Position numbers and translations under genes: made by a program. From the NCBI GenBank assembly GCA_041398745.1, contig JAWKUB010000004.1:248001-312000 (forward strand): a stretch of DNA of 64,000 bases, given 5' to 3'. The DNA comes from JACKHO01 sp041398745. GTDB taxonomy: Bacteria; Planctomycetota; Planctomycetia; Planctomycetales; Planctomycetaceae. Positions 34,211 through 42,184 of this stretch are shown piece by piece. Position 1 is the stretch's first letter, and each line of letters starts with the position of its first letter. The notes under the pieces are model-generated. The model ran no database searches and had not been told where the DNA came from. It saw nothing but the letters and a program-made list of their open reading frames with translations.

Positions 34211-35473
34211 ATGAAGTTCCTTCGGAAATTCTTTGACAGTATCCATCCTCAGTTTGTCGAAGGCGGCAAGCTCGAGCGTTTCTATCCTTTGTACGAAGCG
34301 ATTGATACGTTCCTGTTCACGCCATCCGACAAGACCAAGGGTCCGACGCACGTGCGCGACGGGATGGACCTCAAGCGTGTCATGATTATGGTGGTCGTCG
34401 CCTTGACGCCCTGCATCCTCATGGCCATGTATAACACCGGCCTGCAGGCGAACCTCGCCATTGAGTCGCTCATTCAAAGCGAGTCGATTTCGCAGGAAAA
34501 CATTGCTGGCTGGCGCGCAGACATCGTGCAGGCACTTGGACTGGGATTCAGCCCGAACAATCCCATTGCCTGTTTCGTACACGGTGCATTGTTCTTTCTG
34601 CCCGTTTTCCTCGTCACGCAAATTGCCGGGGGATTCTGGGAAGTTCTGTTTGCATCCATCCGTAAACACGACATCAACGAAGGATTCCTCGTCACCGGAA
34701 TGCTGTTCCCGCTGACTCTTCCGCCCAGTATTCCACTGTGGCAGGTTGCCCTCGGAATTAGTTTCGGCGTGGTCATTGGCAAGGAAGTGTTCGGCGGTAC
34801 CGGTAAGAACTTCCTCAACCCCGCGTTGACTGCCCGTGCGTTCCTCTACTTTGCCTACCCTGGCCAAATGAGCGGCGACAAAGTTTGGGTTGGTCTGCCG
34901 ACACTGCCATCTCACATCGATGGATTTTCTGCCGCCACGCCGCTCGGGGAAGTCGCTAACCCGGCCAATACGTCTGGCTTGGAAGCAGTGACCAGTCACC
35001 TCAGTTGGAATGACGCCTTCCTCGGATTCATGCCGGGTTCGATGGGCGAAACCTCGACACTAGCCTGCCTGCTCGGCGCTATCATCCTCATTGCGACTGG
35101 CATTGGGTCTTGGCGAATTATGGCCAGCGTTGTCGTGGGAGCACTGCTCTCCGCGAAAGGCTTTAACATGATCGATTCCGCCACCAACCCCATGTTCGCC
35201 ATGCCACCAGAATGGCACCTCGTCCTTGGTGGACTGGCGTTTGGCCTGGTCTTCATGGCAACCGACCCCGTCTCTGCTGCCATGACGCAGAAAGGGCAGT
35301 GGGTTTACGGATTGCTCATTGGTGTGTTGACGACATTGGTCCGCGTCATCAATCCGGGTTATCCGGAAGGAATTATGCTGGCCATTTTGCTGGGTAACGT
35401 TTTTGCTCCCACGATCGACTACTGGGTCGTGCAGGCGAATATCAACAGAAGGCTCAAACGCAGTGCAGCCTAA
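34211..35473 (+). CDS. nqrB: Na+-NQR subunit B
   Basis: 420 residues with about ten hydrophobic helices. The start MKFLRKFFDSIHPQF and GPTHVRDGMDLKRVMIMVV match the family. The segment FLNPALTARAFLYFAYPGQMSGDKVW is the most conserved NqrB signature. The covalent FMN-threonine site appears as FSAATPLG rather than the SGAT form of many proteobacteria, keeping the Thr. It carries FMN and riboflavin in the membrane and is central to sodium translocation. It overlaps nqrC by 11 bp. Confidence 0.95.
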   Translation: MKFLRKFFDSIHPQFVEGGKLERFYPLYEAIDTFLFTPSDKTKGPTHVRDGMDLKRVMIMVVVALTPCILMAMYNTGLQANLAIESLIQSESISQENIAGWRADIVQALGLGFSPNNPIACFVHGALFFLPVFLVTQIAGGFWEVLFASIRKHDINEGFLVTGMLFPLTLPPSIPLWQVALGISFGVVIGKEVFGGTGKNFLNPALTARAFLYFAYPGQMSGDKVWVGLPTLPSHIDGFSAATPLGEVANPANTSGLEAVTSHLSWNDAFLGFMPGSMGETSTLACLLGAIILIATGIGSWRIMASVVVGALLSAKGFNMIDSATNPMFAMPPEWHLVLGGLAFGLVFMATDPVSAAMTQKGQWVYGLLIGVLTTLVRVINPGYPEGIMLAILLGNVFAPTIDYWVVQANINRRLKRSAA

Positions 35474-36413
35474 CGAAACTGACATTGAAGAAAACAAGGG
35501 GTTCGATCCGAACTCCACGTCCGGCACGTTCATCGTCGCGGTGGTCTTGTGTCTTGTCTGCGCTGTCGCTGTCTCTGTGGCAGCGGTCGGCCTGCGCGAT
35601 TTGCAGGAGCAAAACGCCAAGAACAAGATGATGCGCAATGTGCTCATTGCCGCTGGCATTTGGGATGACACCAAGCACACGGACGCCGACATTCCCACCT
35701 TGTTCGAAAACATCGACACTCGACTTTGGAATCTGCCTGCCGAGGGCAAACCAAGCGGTTCGTTCAACACCGAACTGTCACTCGACAGCTACAACCAGGA
35801 AGACGCGGCTTCGACTCCTGCCGGCAGTATTGAAATCGCAGCGGACGCTGACGTCGCCGGAATTAAGCGACGCGAGAAAGTGTCACGCGTCTACTTCGTC
35901 AAAGATGACGCCGGCAAAGTGAAGTCCATCATCCTCCCCATTAAAGGGAAGGGACTCTGGTCCACGCTTTACGGATTTCTTGCGGTCGATGCAACAACGC
36001 GCGAATCGCGTGGCATTACCTTCTACAAGCACGGCGAAACCCCTGGCCTGGGTGGTGAAGTCGACAATCCGAAGTGGAAGCACAAGTGGCGGGGAGGCGA
36101 CAGCTCTCTCATGCTGCGTGGCGAAGACGGCAAGGTGTCGCTCGATGTCGTAAAGCCCGGAAATGCTTCAACAGCGAGCCAAATTGATGGTCTCTCCGGT
36201 GCGACCATTACCTCGAACGGCGTTGAGAACACCATCCACTACTGGTTGGGTCCCGACGCTTTCGGCCCATTCCTTGATGAGTTTGCCAGTGGAAAACTGG
36301 ACGTGGCCTCCGCTGACAATCCTCCCGCTGCGAAGGAGTCAGAAACTCCTGAAGGTGAACGTTCACCAGCGGCAGAAGGCGACTCGGCTGGCGACGGCAA
36401 TTCCGCGTCCTAA
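35463..36413 (+). CDS. nqrC: Na+-NQR subunit C, GTG start
   Basis: 316 residues. I choose the GTG at 35463, inside the end of nqrB, because AGAAGG at 35447-35452 stands 10 nt before it. The product then begins with a short polar leader before the single membrane helix (TFIVAVVLCLVCAVAVSVAAVGL). The in-frame ATG at 35403 would lie far inside nqrB. The covalent-FMN motif LSGATITSNGV lies near residue 244, with GLGGEVDNPKWKHKWRG before it. A C-terminal extension rich in Ala, Glu, Ser and Pro after about residue 275 is longer than in typical NqrC. Confidence 0.93.
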   Translation: MQPNETDIEENKGFDPNSTSGTFIVAVVLCLVCAVAVSVAAVGLRDLQEQNAKNKMMRNVLIAAGIWDDTKHTDADIPTLFENIDTRLWNLPAEGKPSGSFNTELSLDSYNQEDAASTPAGSIEIAADADVAGIKRREKVSRVYFVKDDAGKVKSIILPIKGKGLWSTLYGFLAVDATTRESRGITFYKHGETPGLGGEVDNPKWKHKWRGGDSSLMLRGEDGKVSLDVVKPGNASTASQIDGLSGATITSNGVENTIHYWLGPDAFGPFLDEFASGKLDVASADNPPAAKESETPEGERSPAAEGDSAGDGNSAS

Positions 36414-36434
36414 TCCTGCAACCACACGAGAACC

Positions 36435-37076
36435 ATGTCTTCGCAAAAAGCCAAGGACGTCCTGTTCGATCCGGTTTTCAAGAACAACCCCATTGCATTG
36501 CAAATCCTGGGGATTTGTAGTGCTCTGGCCGTGACCACTCGCTTTGACAAAGCATTTGTTATGGCCGTGTCGGTGACGGTTGTGACCGCCTTTTCGAGCA
36601 TGTTCGTTTCGATCATCCGAAACTACATCCCGACGAGCATTCGAATTATTGTGGAAATGACCATCATCTCCACCCTGGTAATCCTCGTCGACCAGTTCCT
36701 CAAGGCATTCGTCCCGGCCATTGCCGACCAGTTGTCGGTGTTTGTCGGTCTCATTATTACCAACTGCATTGTCATGGGACGTGCCGAAGGCTTCGCCCTG
36801 AAGAACAGCCCTGGACTCAGCTTCCTGGACGGTATTGGCAACGGACTCGGCTATTCGGTCATTCTGTTGACGCTTGGATTGGTGCGTGAAATTTTCGGAT
36901 CCGGGTCACTCTCGCTTCCAGTGTTCGGCACGCTGACTGTTTTGCCTCTCACCTCCGACGGTGGGTTCTACGTGCGGAACGGCCTCATGCTGACACCGCC
37001 CAGTGCCTTTTTCCTCATTGGCCTGTTCATTTGGGGTTTGCGAACGGTGTACCCCAACCAGGTCGAGAAGGACTAA
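36435..37076 (+). CDS. nqrD: Na+-NQR subunit D
   Basis: 213 residues, six membrane helices. Characteristic NqrD sequence: KNNPIALQILGICSALAVT near the N-terminus, VGLIITNCIVMGRAEGFA in the middle, and GNGLGYSVILLTLGLVREI. With NqrE it forms the pseudo-symmetric membrane pair that holds an iron-sulfur centre. It follows nqrC by 21 bp. Confidence 0.95.
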   Translation: MSSQKAKDVLFDPVFKNNPIALQILGICSALAVTTRFDKAFVMAVSVTVVTAFSSMFVSIIRNYIPTSIRIIVEMTIISTLVILVDQFLKAFVPAIADQLSVFVGLIITNCIVMGRAEGFALKNSPGLSFLDGIGNGLGYSVILLTLGLVREIFGSGSLSLPVFGTLTVLPLTSDGGFYVRNGLMLTPPSAFFLIGLFIWGLRTVYPNQVEKD

Positions 37077-37132
37077 CACGACTGCAATTGCGGTCGGCTA
37101 TCAACTGTCTGTAATTCAATTGGCAACCTGCC

Positions 37133-37750
37133 ATGGTACAAGAACATCTCAGCATTCTGTTCAGTTCGGTTTTCTCTGAAAACCTGGCGCTCTCATTCTT
37201 CCTTGGAATGTGCACCTTCCTGGCACTCTCCAAGAATGTGAAAACCGCCATGATGCTGGGCGTTGCGGTCATTGTGGTGCAGGGCATTACGGTCCCTGTC
37301 AACAACCTCATCTTCACCTACTTCCTCAAGAAGGGGGCGTTGGTGTGGATGAGCCCGTCGTTCGAGAATACGAACCTCGAGTTTCTCGGCCTCATTAGTT
37401 ACATCGGAACCATTGCGGCCATGGTGCAAATCCTCGAGTTGTTCCTCGATCGCTACGTGCCGGCCCTCTACAACACGCTCGGAATTTTCCTGCCGCTCAT
37501 TACCGTGAACTGCGCCATTCTGGGTGGTTCATTGCTGATGGTCGAAAAGCAAATGACTTTCGCCCACAGCCTCAACTACGGATTCTCCTCCGGCCTGGGA
37601 TGGGCAATTGCCATTACCGCGCTCGCCGGTGTTCGGGAAAAACTGAAATACAACGACATTCCGGCTGGCCTGCGTGGCCTGGGAATTACGTTCATTACGG
37701 TCGGTCTCATGGCCATGGCGTTCCTGGCCTTCGCCGGCATCAAACTGTGA
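37133..37750 (+). CDS. nqrE: Na+-NQR subunit E
   Basis: 205 residues, six membrane helices, inverted-topology partner of NqrD. Landmarks: FSENLALSFFLGMCTFLALSK, LPLITVNCAILGGSL and YGFSSGLGWAIAITALAGVREK. The conserved Cys residues in GMCTF and VNCAILG match the membrane iron-sulfur ligands known in NqrD/NqrE. Confidence 0.95.
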   Translation: MVQEHLSILFSSVFSENLALSFFLGMCTFLALSKNVKTAMMLGVAVIVVQGITVPVNNLIFTYFLKKGALVWMSPSFENTNLEFLGLISYIGTIAAMVQILELFLDRYVPALYNTLGIFLPLITVNCAILGGSLLMVEKQMTFAHSLNYGFSSGLGWAIAITALAGVREKLKYNDIPAGLRGLGITFITVGLMAMAFLAFAGIKL

Positions 37751-37800
37751 GTTCCTTCACGTCGATATTTCCAGCGAGCAACCAGCAGAGCTGAATCATC

Positions 37801-39024
37801 ATGTTCACTATTGTACTTGGCGTCCTGTTCTTCACCGGCATTGTGCTGGTATTGGTTGGCTGCATTCTGTTCGCCAAGAAGTTGCTCGTTGCCAGCGGCG
37901 ACGTCACCATTTCTATTAATCACCAGAAGACCATTAAGGTCCCCGCCGGCGGTAAACTCCTCGGCGCACTGGCCGACAACAAGCTCTTCGTCTCGTCAGC
38001 CTGCGGTGGTGGTGGTACATGTGCTCAGTGCAAAGTAAAAGTCCTCTCCGGCGGTGGTGATTTGCTGCCCACCGAGAAGGGCCACATCAACAAAGCTGCC
38101 GCTCGCGAAGGATTGCGACTTTCCTGTCAGGTCGCTGTTAAGCAGGACATGGAAATCGAAGTCCCGCACGAAGTCTTCGAAACGAAGAAGTGGGAATGCG
38201 AAGTCATCTCGAACGACAACGTGGCCACCTTCATTAAGGCCCTCACGCTGAAACTCCCCGAAGGAGAAGAGGTCGACTTCAAGGCGGGTGGTTACATCCA
38301 AATCGAAGTGCCGCCACACACGGTTGAGTACAAAGACTTCGACATTCACGAACGCTTCCACGAAGACTGGGACAAGTTCAACGTCTGGCGCTACAAGTCG
38401 ACCGTCAAAGACGAAACCATCCGGGCCTACTCCATGGCCAACTGGCCGGGAGAGCATGGCATTATCATGCTGAACGTGCGTATTGCCACGCCGCCGCCAC
38501 GTGCTCCAGAAGGCACGCCGCCAGGAAAAGTATCGTCTTATATCTTCAATTTGAAGAAGGGTGACAAGGTCACCATTTCCGGTCCTTACGGCGAGTTCTT
38601 CATCAAAGAGACAGATGCCGAAATGGTGTACATCGGCGGTGGTGCCGGTATGGCTCCGCTCCGTTCGCACATTTTCGAACTGCTCAAAGGCCGCGACAGC
38701 AAGCGAAAAATCAGCTACTGGTACGGGGGCCGTTCTTCCCGCGAACTCTTCTACATGGACGAGTTCGAAGAACTGGAGAAGAAGCACCCGAACTTCAAAC
38801 TGAACATCGCCCTGTCCGATCCTCTCGAGGAAGACAACTGGACGGGCTACACCGGCTTCATCCACCAGGTGCTACACGACGAATACCTCGCCAAGCACCC
38901 GGCCCCGGAAGATGTTGAGTACTATATTTGCGGCCCCCCCATGATGCTCCAGGCCGTCCTCAAAATGCTCGACAGCCTCGGCGTCGAACCCGAAAACATC
39001 GCCTTCGACGACTTCGGCGGCTAA
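37801..39024 (+). CDS. nqrF: Na+-NQR subunit F, NADH-oxidising flavoprotein
   Basis: 407 residues. One N-terminal membrane helix (VLGVLFFTGIVLVLVGCILFA). A 2Fe-2S ferredoxin domain follows with SACGGGGTCAQCKV (about residues 66-79) and the last Cys ligand in LSCQV near residue 111. Next is a ferredoxin-reductase module with the FAD site RAYSMANWPGE, the NADH site YIGGGAGMAPLRSH, and the terminal CGPPMM and FDDFGG. It takes electrons from NADH into the pump. Last gene of the operon, followed at once by a strong terminator. Confidence 0.96.
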   Translation: MFTIVLGVLFFTGIVLVLVGCILFAKKLLVASGDVTISINHQKTIKVPAGGKLLGALADNKLFVSSACGGGGTCAQCKVKVLSGGGDLLPTEKGHINKAAAREGLRLSCQVAVKQDMEIEVPHEVFETKKWECEVISNDNVATFIKALTLKLPEGEEVDFKAGGYIQIEVPPHTVEYKDFDIHERFHEDWDKFNVWRYKSTVKDETIRAYSMANWPGEHGIIMLNVRIATPPPRAPEGTPPGKVSSYIFNLKKGDKVTISGPYGEFFIKETDAEMVYIGGGAGMAPLRSHIFELLKGRDSKRKISYWYGGRSSRELFYMDEFEELEKKHPNFKLNIALSDPLEEDNWTGYTGFIHQVLHDEYLAKHPAPEDVEYYICGPPMMLQAVLKMLDSLGVEPENIAFDDFGG

Positions 39025-39044
39025 TCACATTTCACACTTCACAA

Positions 39045-39081
39045 ACGCAGCGCTCACATTTCTGTGAGCGCTGCGTTTTTT
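39045..39081 (+). terminator. Rho-independent terminator of the nqr operon
   Basis: ACGCAGCGCTCACA at 39045-39058 pairs perfectly with TGTGAGCGCTGCGT at 39063-39076 around a 4-nt loop, followed by a run of T to 39081. It begins 20 bp after the nqrF stop codon. Confidence 0.95.
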
Positions 39082-39140
39082 GTTGCGCTCGGCCCAGTCG
39101 GACGAACGCATTGGGGTGCGTCCGATGAAAGGTGACATGT

Positions 39141-39254
39141 CTTCTCCCCCCAATCCTTCGGGGGAGAAGATGGCCGACAGGCCAGATGAGGGGGGCCGAG
39201 CGTTGCCAGAGCGTGAATTCCGTGAAGATTGTCCCCCTCACCCCGACCCTCTCC
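39141..39254. repeat. REP/RIME-like palindromic intergenic repeat, left part split by IS insertion
   Basis: CTTCTCCCCC at 39141-39150 pairs with GGGGGAGAAG at 39160-39169. The sequence then continues through CCCCTCACCCCGACCCTCTCC at the IS junction. This C/G-run boilerplate is of the kind repeated many times between genes in large bacterial genomes. The same element continues on the other side of the IS at 40536. Confidence 0.65.
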
Positions 39255-40535
39255 CCAATACTGTTCGGCACGTTTTTTGCGCCAGGTTGTTGATGGGATA
39301 TACCTTCTGCTTCTGAGGTTTCAAACTCATGGAGGCAGGCGATGGGACGGAAGAGTCGGAAGGGGGCCGAGAATACCACGAAATTGCAGGGGCTGAAGTA
39401 TTTCCGACTGATTGACGACCTGTTGGCAGGGCTGCGTGGACAGGGAACGGAGCGTGACAAGGCGGGCAACCGACAGTTGTTCTGCGATCAGTATATCGCA
39501 CTATTGCTGCTATATTTCTTTAATCCGACGGTCACCAGTTTGCGTGGGCTGCAGAAGTTCACCACGCTCGAAAAAGTCCAGAAGCTGTGTGGCGTCAAAC
39601 CGACGTCGCTGGGATCGCTCAGTGAGGCGGCACGCGTGTTTGATCCGGCCGTGCTTGAACCAATTATTGCACAACTGGCAGCTCAGGCCCGGACATCACC
39701 CTCAGCCATGCCTCCCGCCCAACAGGCCGCACTGGCGGGACTGACGGCAGTCGATGGCAGCCTGCTCAAGGCGTTGCCCCGCATGGCCTGGGCGCTCTGG
39801 CAGGATGCCGAGCACCGAGCTGTCAAAATGCATGTGGCGTTTGGCGTGTTCGAGCAGGCACCGCTCGAAGTGGCGGTGACGCATGGCAACGGTGCAGAAC
39901 GCGAACAATTGCGGAACATGGTCCAGCCGGGTGGGTTCTATGTGGCCGATCGGGGCTATGCAAACAACGCCATGTTTCGCGAGTTTGATGCACAGAACGT
40001 GCGGTTTCTCATCCGGGTGCAGGAGAACACCACCTTCGAAGTCCAGGCAGAACAGCCGCTCTCAGACGCAGATTCTCAGGCTGGTGTCGTTCGCGATGTG
40101 CTGGTGCGGCGACTGGGCACCGAAAAGCACAACCGGCTCTTGGAAGAACCGTTGCGGATTGTCGAAATCCGCGGCACCGAACCCGATCAGGTTTGGATTC
40201 TGGCGACCAACGCCCGCGATTTGCCCGCGGAACTCATTGCGGTTGCGTACCGTTATCGCTGGCAAATCGAACTGTTTTTCCGCTGGCTGAAATGCGTACT
40301 GGGCTGCCGACACCTGCTGAGTCACTGCGAATCGGGCGTGACGCTGCAGGTGTATGCCGCCGTCATCGCGTCTCTGCTGATTAGCCTGTGGACCGGCAGC
40401 AAGCCGACCAAACGGACCTGGGAAATGCTCTGCCACTACTTCAGTGGCTGGGCCACCCTGGAAGAACTCCACCAACACCTCAATCTCCCCTCACCCCGCG
40501 ACCCACCCCGCAAATCCTGAGCCGAACAGTATTGG
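39255..40535 (+). mobile_element. Intact IS4-family insertion sequence, 1281 bp
   Basis: Terminal inverted repeats CCAATACTGTTCGGC (39255-39269) and GCCGAACAGTATTGG (40521-40535) match over all 15 bp, with partial matching further in. The element is flanked by an 8-bp direct repeat, CCCTCTCC, at 39247-39254 and 40536-40543, the target duplication. It contains one full-length transposase gene. The intact ends and perfect duplication suggest recent insertion. Confidence 0.92.
39342..40520 (+). CDS. IS4-family DDE transposase
   Basis: 392 residues. The catalytic triad is visible: first Asp in TAVDGSLLKALP (about residue 137), second Asp in YVADRGYANNAMF (about 203), and Glu within YRWQIELFFRWLK, which fits the IS4 Y-(2)-R-(3)-E-(6)-K signature exactly when read as YxxRxxxExxxxxxK. 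GGAGG lies about 10 nt before the ATG at 39342. The stop codon directly abuts the right inverted repeat. No frameshift or truncation, so it should be active. Confidence 0.93.
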   Translation: MGRKSRKGAENTTKLQGLKYFRLIDDLLAGLRGQGTERDKAGNRQLFCDQYIALLLLYFFNPTVTSLRGLQKFTTLEKVQKLCGVKPTSLGSLSEAARVFDPAVLEPIIAQLAAQARTSPSAMPPAQQAALAGLTAVDGSLLKALPRMAWALWQDAEHRAVKMHVAFGVFEQAPLEVAVTHGNGAEREQLRNMVQPGGFYVADRGYANNAMFREFDAQNVRFLIRVQENTTFEVQAEQPLSDADSQAGVVRDVLVRRLGTEKHNRLLEEPLRIVEIRGTEPDQVWILATNARDLPAELIAVAYRYRWQIELFFRWLKCVLGCRHLLSHCESGVTLQVYAAVIASLLISLWTGSKPTKRTWEMLCHYFSGWATLEELHQHLNLPSPRDPPRKS

Positions 40536-40593
40536 CCCTCTCCCCCACAATGAAAGTCGAGAAACATTGTATGGTGCATCGTGGGGGAGAGGG
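40536..40593. repeat. Right part of the palindromic repeat disrupted by the IS
   Basis: CCCTCTCCCCCAC at 40536-40548 pairs perfectly with GTGGGGGAGAGGG at 40581-40593. Its first 8 bp are also the right copy of the IS target duplication, showing the IS landed at the edge of this hairpin. Confidence 0.7.
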
Positions 40594-40742
40594 GGAGTTG
40601 AAGCACGAACACCACTTATCAGATGCACCGATCCCATTGCCACTGCCATCAAACTGATTGACCAAGCGGCCGTAAGGTGCTATCAATCTGTAACATTCCC
40701 CGTTCTGTCTTTCCCGAGAAATCCCCGTGGGAATTCAACGGC

Positions 40743-40775
40743 AAAGGCAGAATGGTTCTGTAGAAAAACAAGTTC
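40743..40775 (+). repeat. 33-nt repeat before a cassette-type gene, copy 1
   Basis: Begins AAAGGCAGAATGGTTCTGTA and ends CAAGTTC. It matches 43120-43152 at 31 of 33 positions. It ends 29 bp before the ATG at 40805. Confidence 0.75.
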
Positions 40776-40804
40776 CCCGACTGAAGACAGAAACACGATA
40801 CTCA

Positions 40805-41179
40805 ATGCGAATCCGCCTTTCGATAGCTGCAAGGAATCGGATGTTCTCCCGCGCTGCACGAAGGGTTCGACCGAGCATTGATCTCGTACTCGATCGGATC
40901 GCCGAAACTAAGCTGAGAAACCCAACATGGGCGACTGTTCTGCTGGGAATCACTGATGACCTTCCGCCCAAACGTATCGACACAATTCCAAACGACAAAG
41001 ACTACCTCCAATTGATGACGGGGTTTCCAACCCTCGATGATCTCACGCCCGCGAATGACGCTGTGATCTTTGACGCTTTTGTCGCGCAGATTCGATTGGC
41101 GATTGACCAGTGTGGCCTCACTCCGGCCGACACCAAGCTACTGTCTGGTATACTCGACGACGTCAATCGCGATGGTTGA
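40805..41179 (+). CDS. Hypothetical protein, cassette-type gene
   Basis: 124 residues from the ATG at 40805 (MRIRLSIAARNRMFSRAARR). Basic N-terminus, then an acidic alpha-helical body with PTLDDLTPANDAVIFDAFVAQIR and a C-terminal DTKLLSGILDDVNRDG. No recognised domain, signal peptide or membrane segment. An in-frame GTG at 40727 is an alternative start, but it would run through the 33-nt repeat. An attC-like site begins 26 bp after the stop, so this is probably a mobile cassette gene. Confidence 0.6.
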   Translation: MRIRLSIAARNRMFSRAARRVRPSIDLVLDRIAETKLRNPTWATVLLGITDDLPPKRIDTIPNDKDYLQLMTGFPTLDDLTPANDAVIFDAFVAQIRLAIDQCGLTPADTKLLSGILDDVNRDG

Positions 41180-41204
41180 CGATCCTCGACACCACAGAAT
41201 GAGC

Positions 41205-41295
41205 GGGGAACAATGACATGCACGGGAGCACGGCTTGCGGCGTTTTTCGCAATGGACAGTCAACTCTCCGTGCCCCGTGATGTCCGACGTTATGC
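41205..41295 (+). other. attC-like recombination site 1
   Basis: The left arm GACATGCACGGGAGCACGG (41215-41233) equals the reverse complement of CCGTGCCCCGTGATGTC (41268-41284), apart from one extra G (41220) and one extra A (41227). Outside the arms lie AAC (41209-41211) and GTTATGC (41289-41295), separated by 3 and 4 nt. This R''-L''-loop-L'-R' order, with unpaired bases on one arm, is how attC hairpins are recognised by integron integrases. The predicted exchange point is G|TT at 41289. Confidence 0.8.
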
Positions 41296-41311
41296 CTCTG
41301 AATCCACCCCT

Positions 41312-42082
41312 ATGGCGAAGCTCAGCAAAGAAGAACGAAAGGCACGCCTAAAGCAATGGCAAGCCGCTGAGCGAACCGACCTTGTCGCGTCGATGCCGCT
41401 CTCGCCACAACAGTTGAACTCGCTTCTCGATTACGTCGACGCAAATCTCAAATCCTGCGATCACACGACCAAGCTAACTGACATCTTCCTTCATGTCGAA
41501 CAACTCGACAAAGACCACGTGCTGCCTTGGCTTGCCGACCACGGCGGATACTGCGATTGCGAGGTCCTTTACAACCTCGAAGACTTCGCCGAATCTTTCC
41601 GCGAACGATCGATCCCGCCGAAACCAAAACCAAAAACGAAGCGAGTTGAGCGTGATCTAGCCACACTCATGGGCTGGGATTTTGCTGGTCTACCGCAACC
41701 ATGGCGCATCGCCAACCTGTACGCGGCCAATGAGCCCCTCAAGCTTCAAATGGGCAAGAAGGGCGGTTGTACGATTACTGTGTTGGAATCGCCGCTCGCT
41801 CCGGGGGACCAGATGTCCGATGATTACTGGTCCGCACTGTGGTACGCCCGTACTGAATTGCCGCAGAAATCGCCCATTCAGGTAACGCGTGCCGCACTTG
41901 ATCTGCCCGATCATTTACAATCAATACTCGTACAAACATCCGGCTGGCTTCCAGTCTATTGCTGGGTCGTCTCCAACAATCAGCAATGGCACCTTGAAAT
42001 CCGCACCGAACTGAATCGACGAGACGGCGATCTTCCACAGGTCGCGAAGTTGGTCACTCAACTGGCAACAAACAAGGCATAA
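41312..42082 (+). CDS. DUF2695 domain protein, cassette gene
   Basis: 256 residues from the ATG at 41312; the in-frame ATG at 41213 lies inside the attC site and is rejected. A basic Lys/Glu/Arg helix opens the protein (KLSKEERKARLKQW). DUF2695 follows with LPWLADHGGYCDCEVLYNLED, then a Pro/Lys linker (PPKPKPKTKRVERD). A C-terminal domain of about 130 residues (GWDFAGLPQPW, WLPVYCWVVSNNQQW) is not recognised. It is cytoplasmic and of unknown role. The stop codon lies within the second attC site, so gene and site form a compact cassette of 871 bp. Confidence 0.75.
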   Translation: MAKLSKEERKARLKQWQAAERTDLVASMPLSPQQLNSLLDYVDANLKSCDHTTKLTDIFLHVEQLDKDHVLPWLADHGGYCDCEVLYNLEDFAESFRERSIPPKPKPKTKRVERDLATLMGWDFAGLPQPWRIANLYAANEPLKLQMGKKGGCTITVLESPLAPGDQMSDDYWSALWYARTELPQKSPIQVTRAALDLPDHLQSILVQTSGWLPVYCWVVSNNQQWHLEIRTELNRRDGDLPQVAKLVTQLATNKA

Positions 42083-42166
42083 CAAAGCCGTGAACCGGAG
42101 CACTCATTCACGCGGCAACTGAAATCATTGTCTTCCGTTCGTGCCCGGTTACGGCAGACGTTATTC
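42077..42166 (+). other. attC-like recombination site 2
   Basis: The left arm GCCGTGAACCGGAGCAC (42087-42103) equals the reverse complement of GTGCCCGGTTACGGC (42141-42155), apart from one extra G (42092) and one extra A (42099). These are the same offsets, 5 and 12, as in site 1. Outer arms ATAAC (42079-42083) and GTTAT (42160-42164) pair perfectly, with spacers of 3 and 4 nt as in site 1. The two sites differ in sequence but share architecture, so chance is very unlikely. Confidence 0.85.
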
Positions 42167-42184
42167 AGCAAGGACGCGATTCCA

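Noticed and set aside
41213..41311. Upstream ATG for the DUF2695 gene
   Set aside because: Lies within the attC-like site; the ATG at 41312 is the first one in the cassette body.
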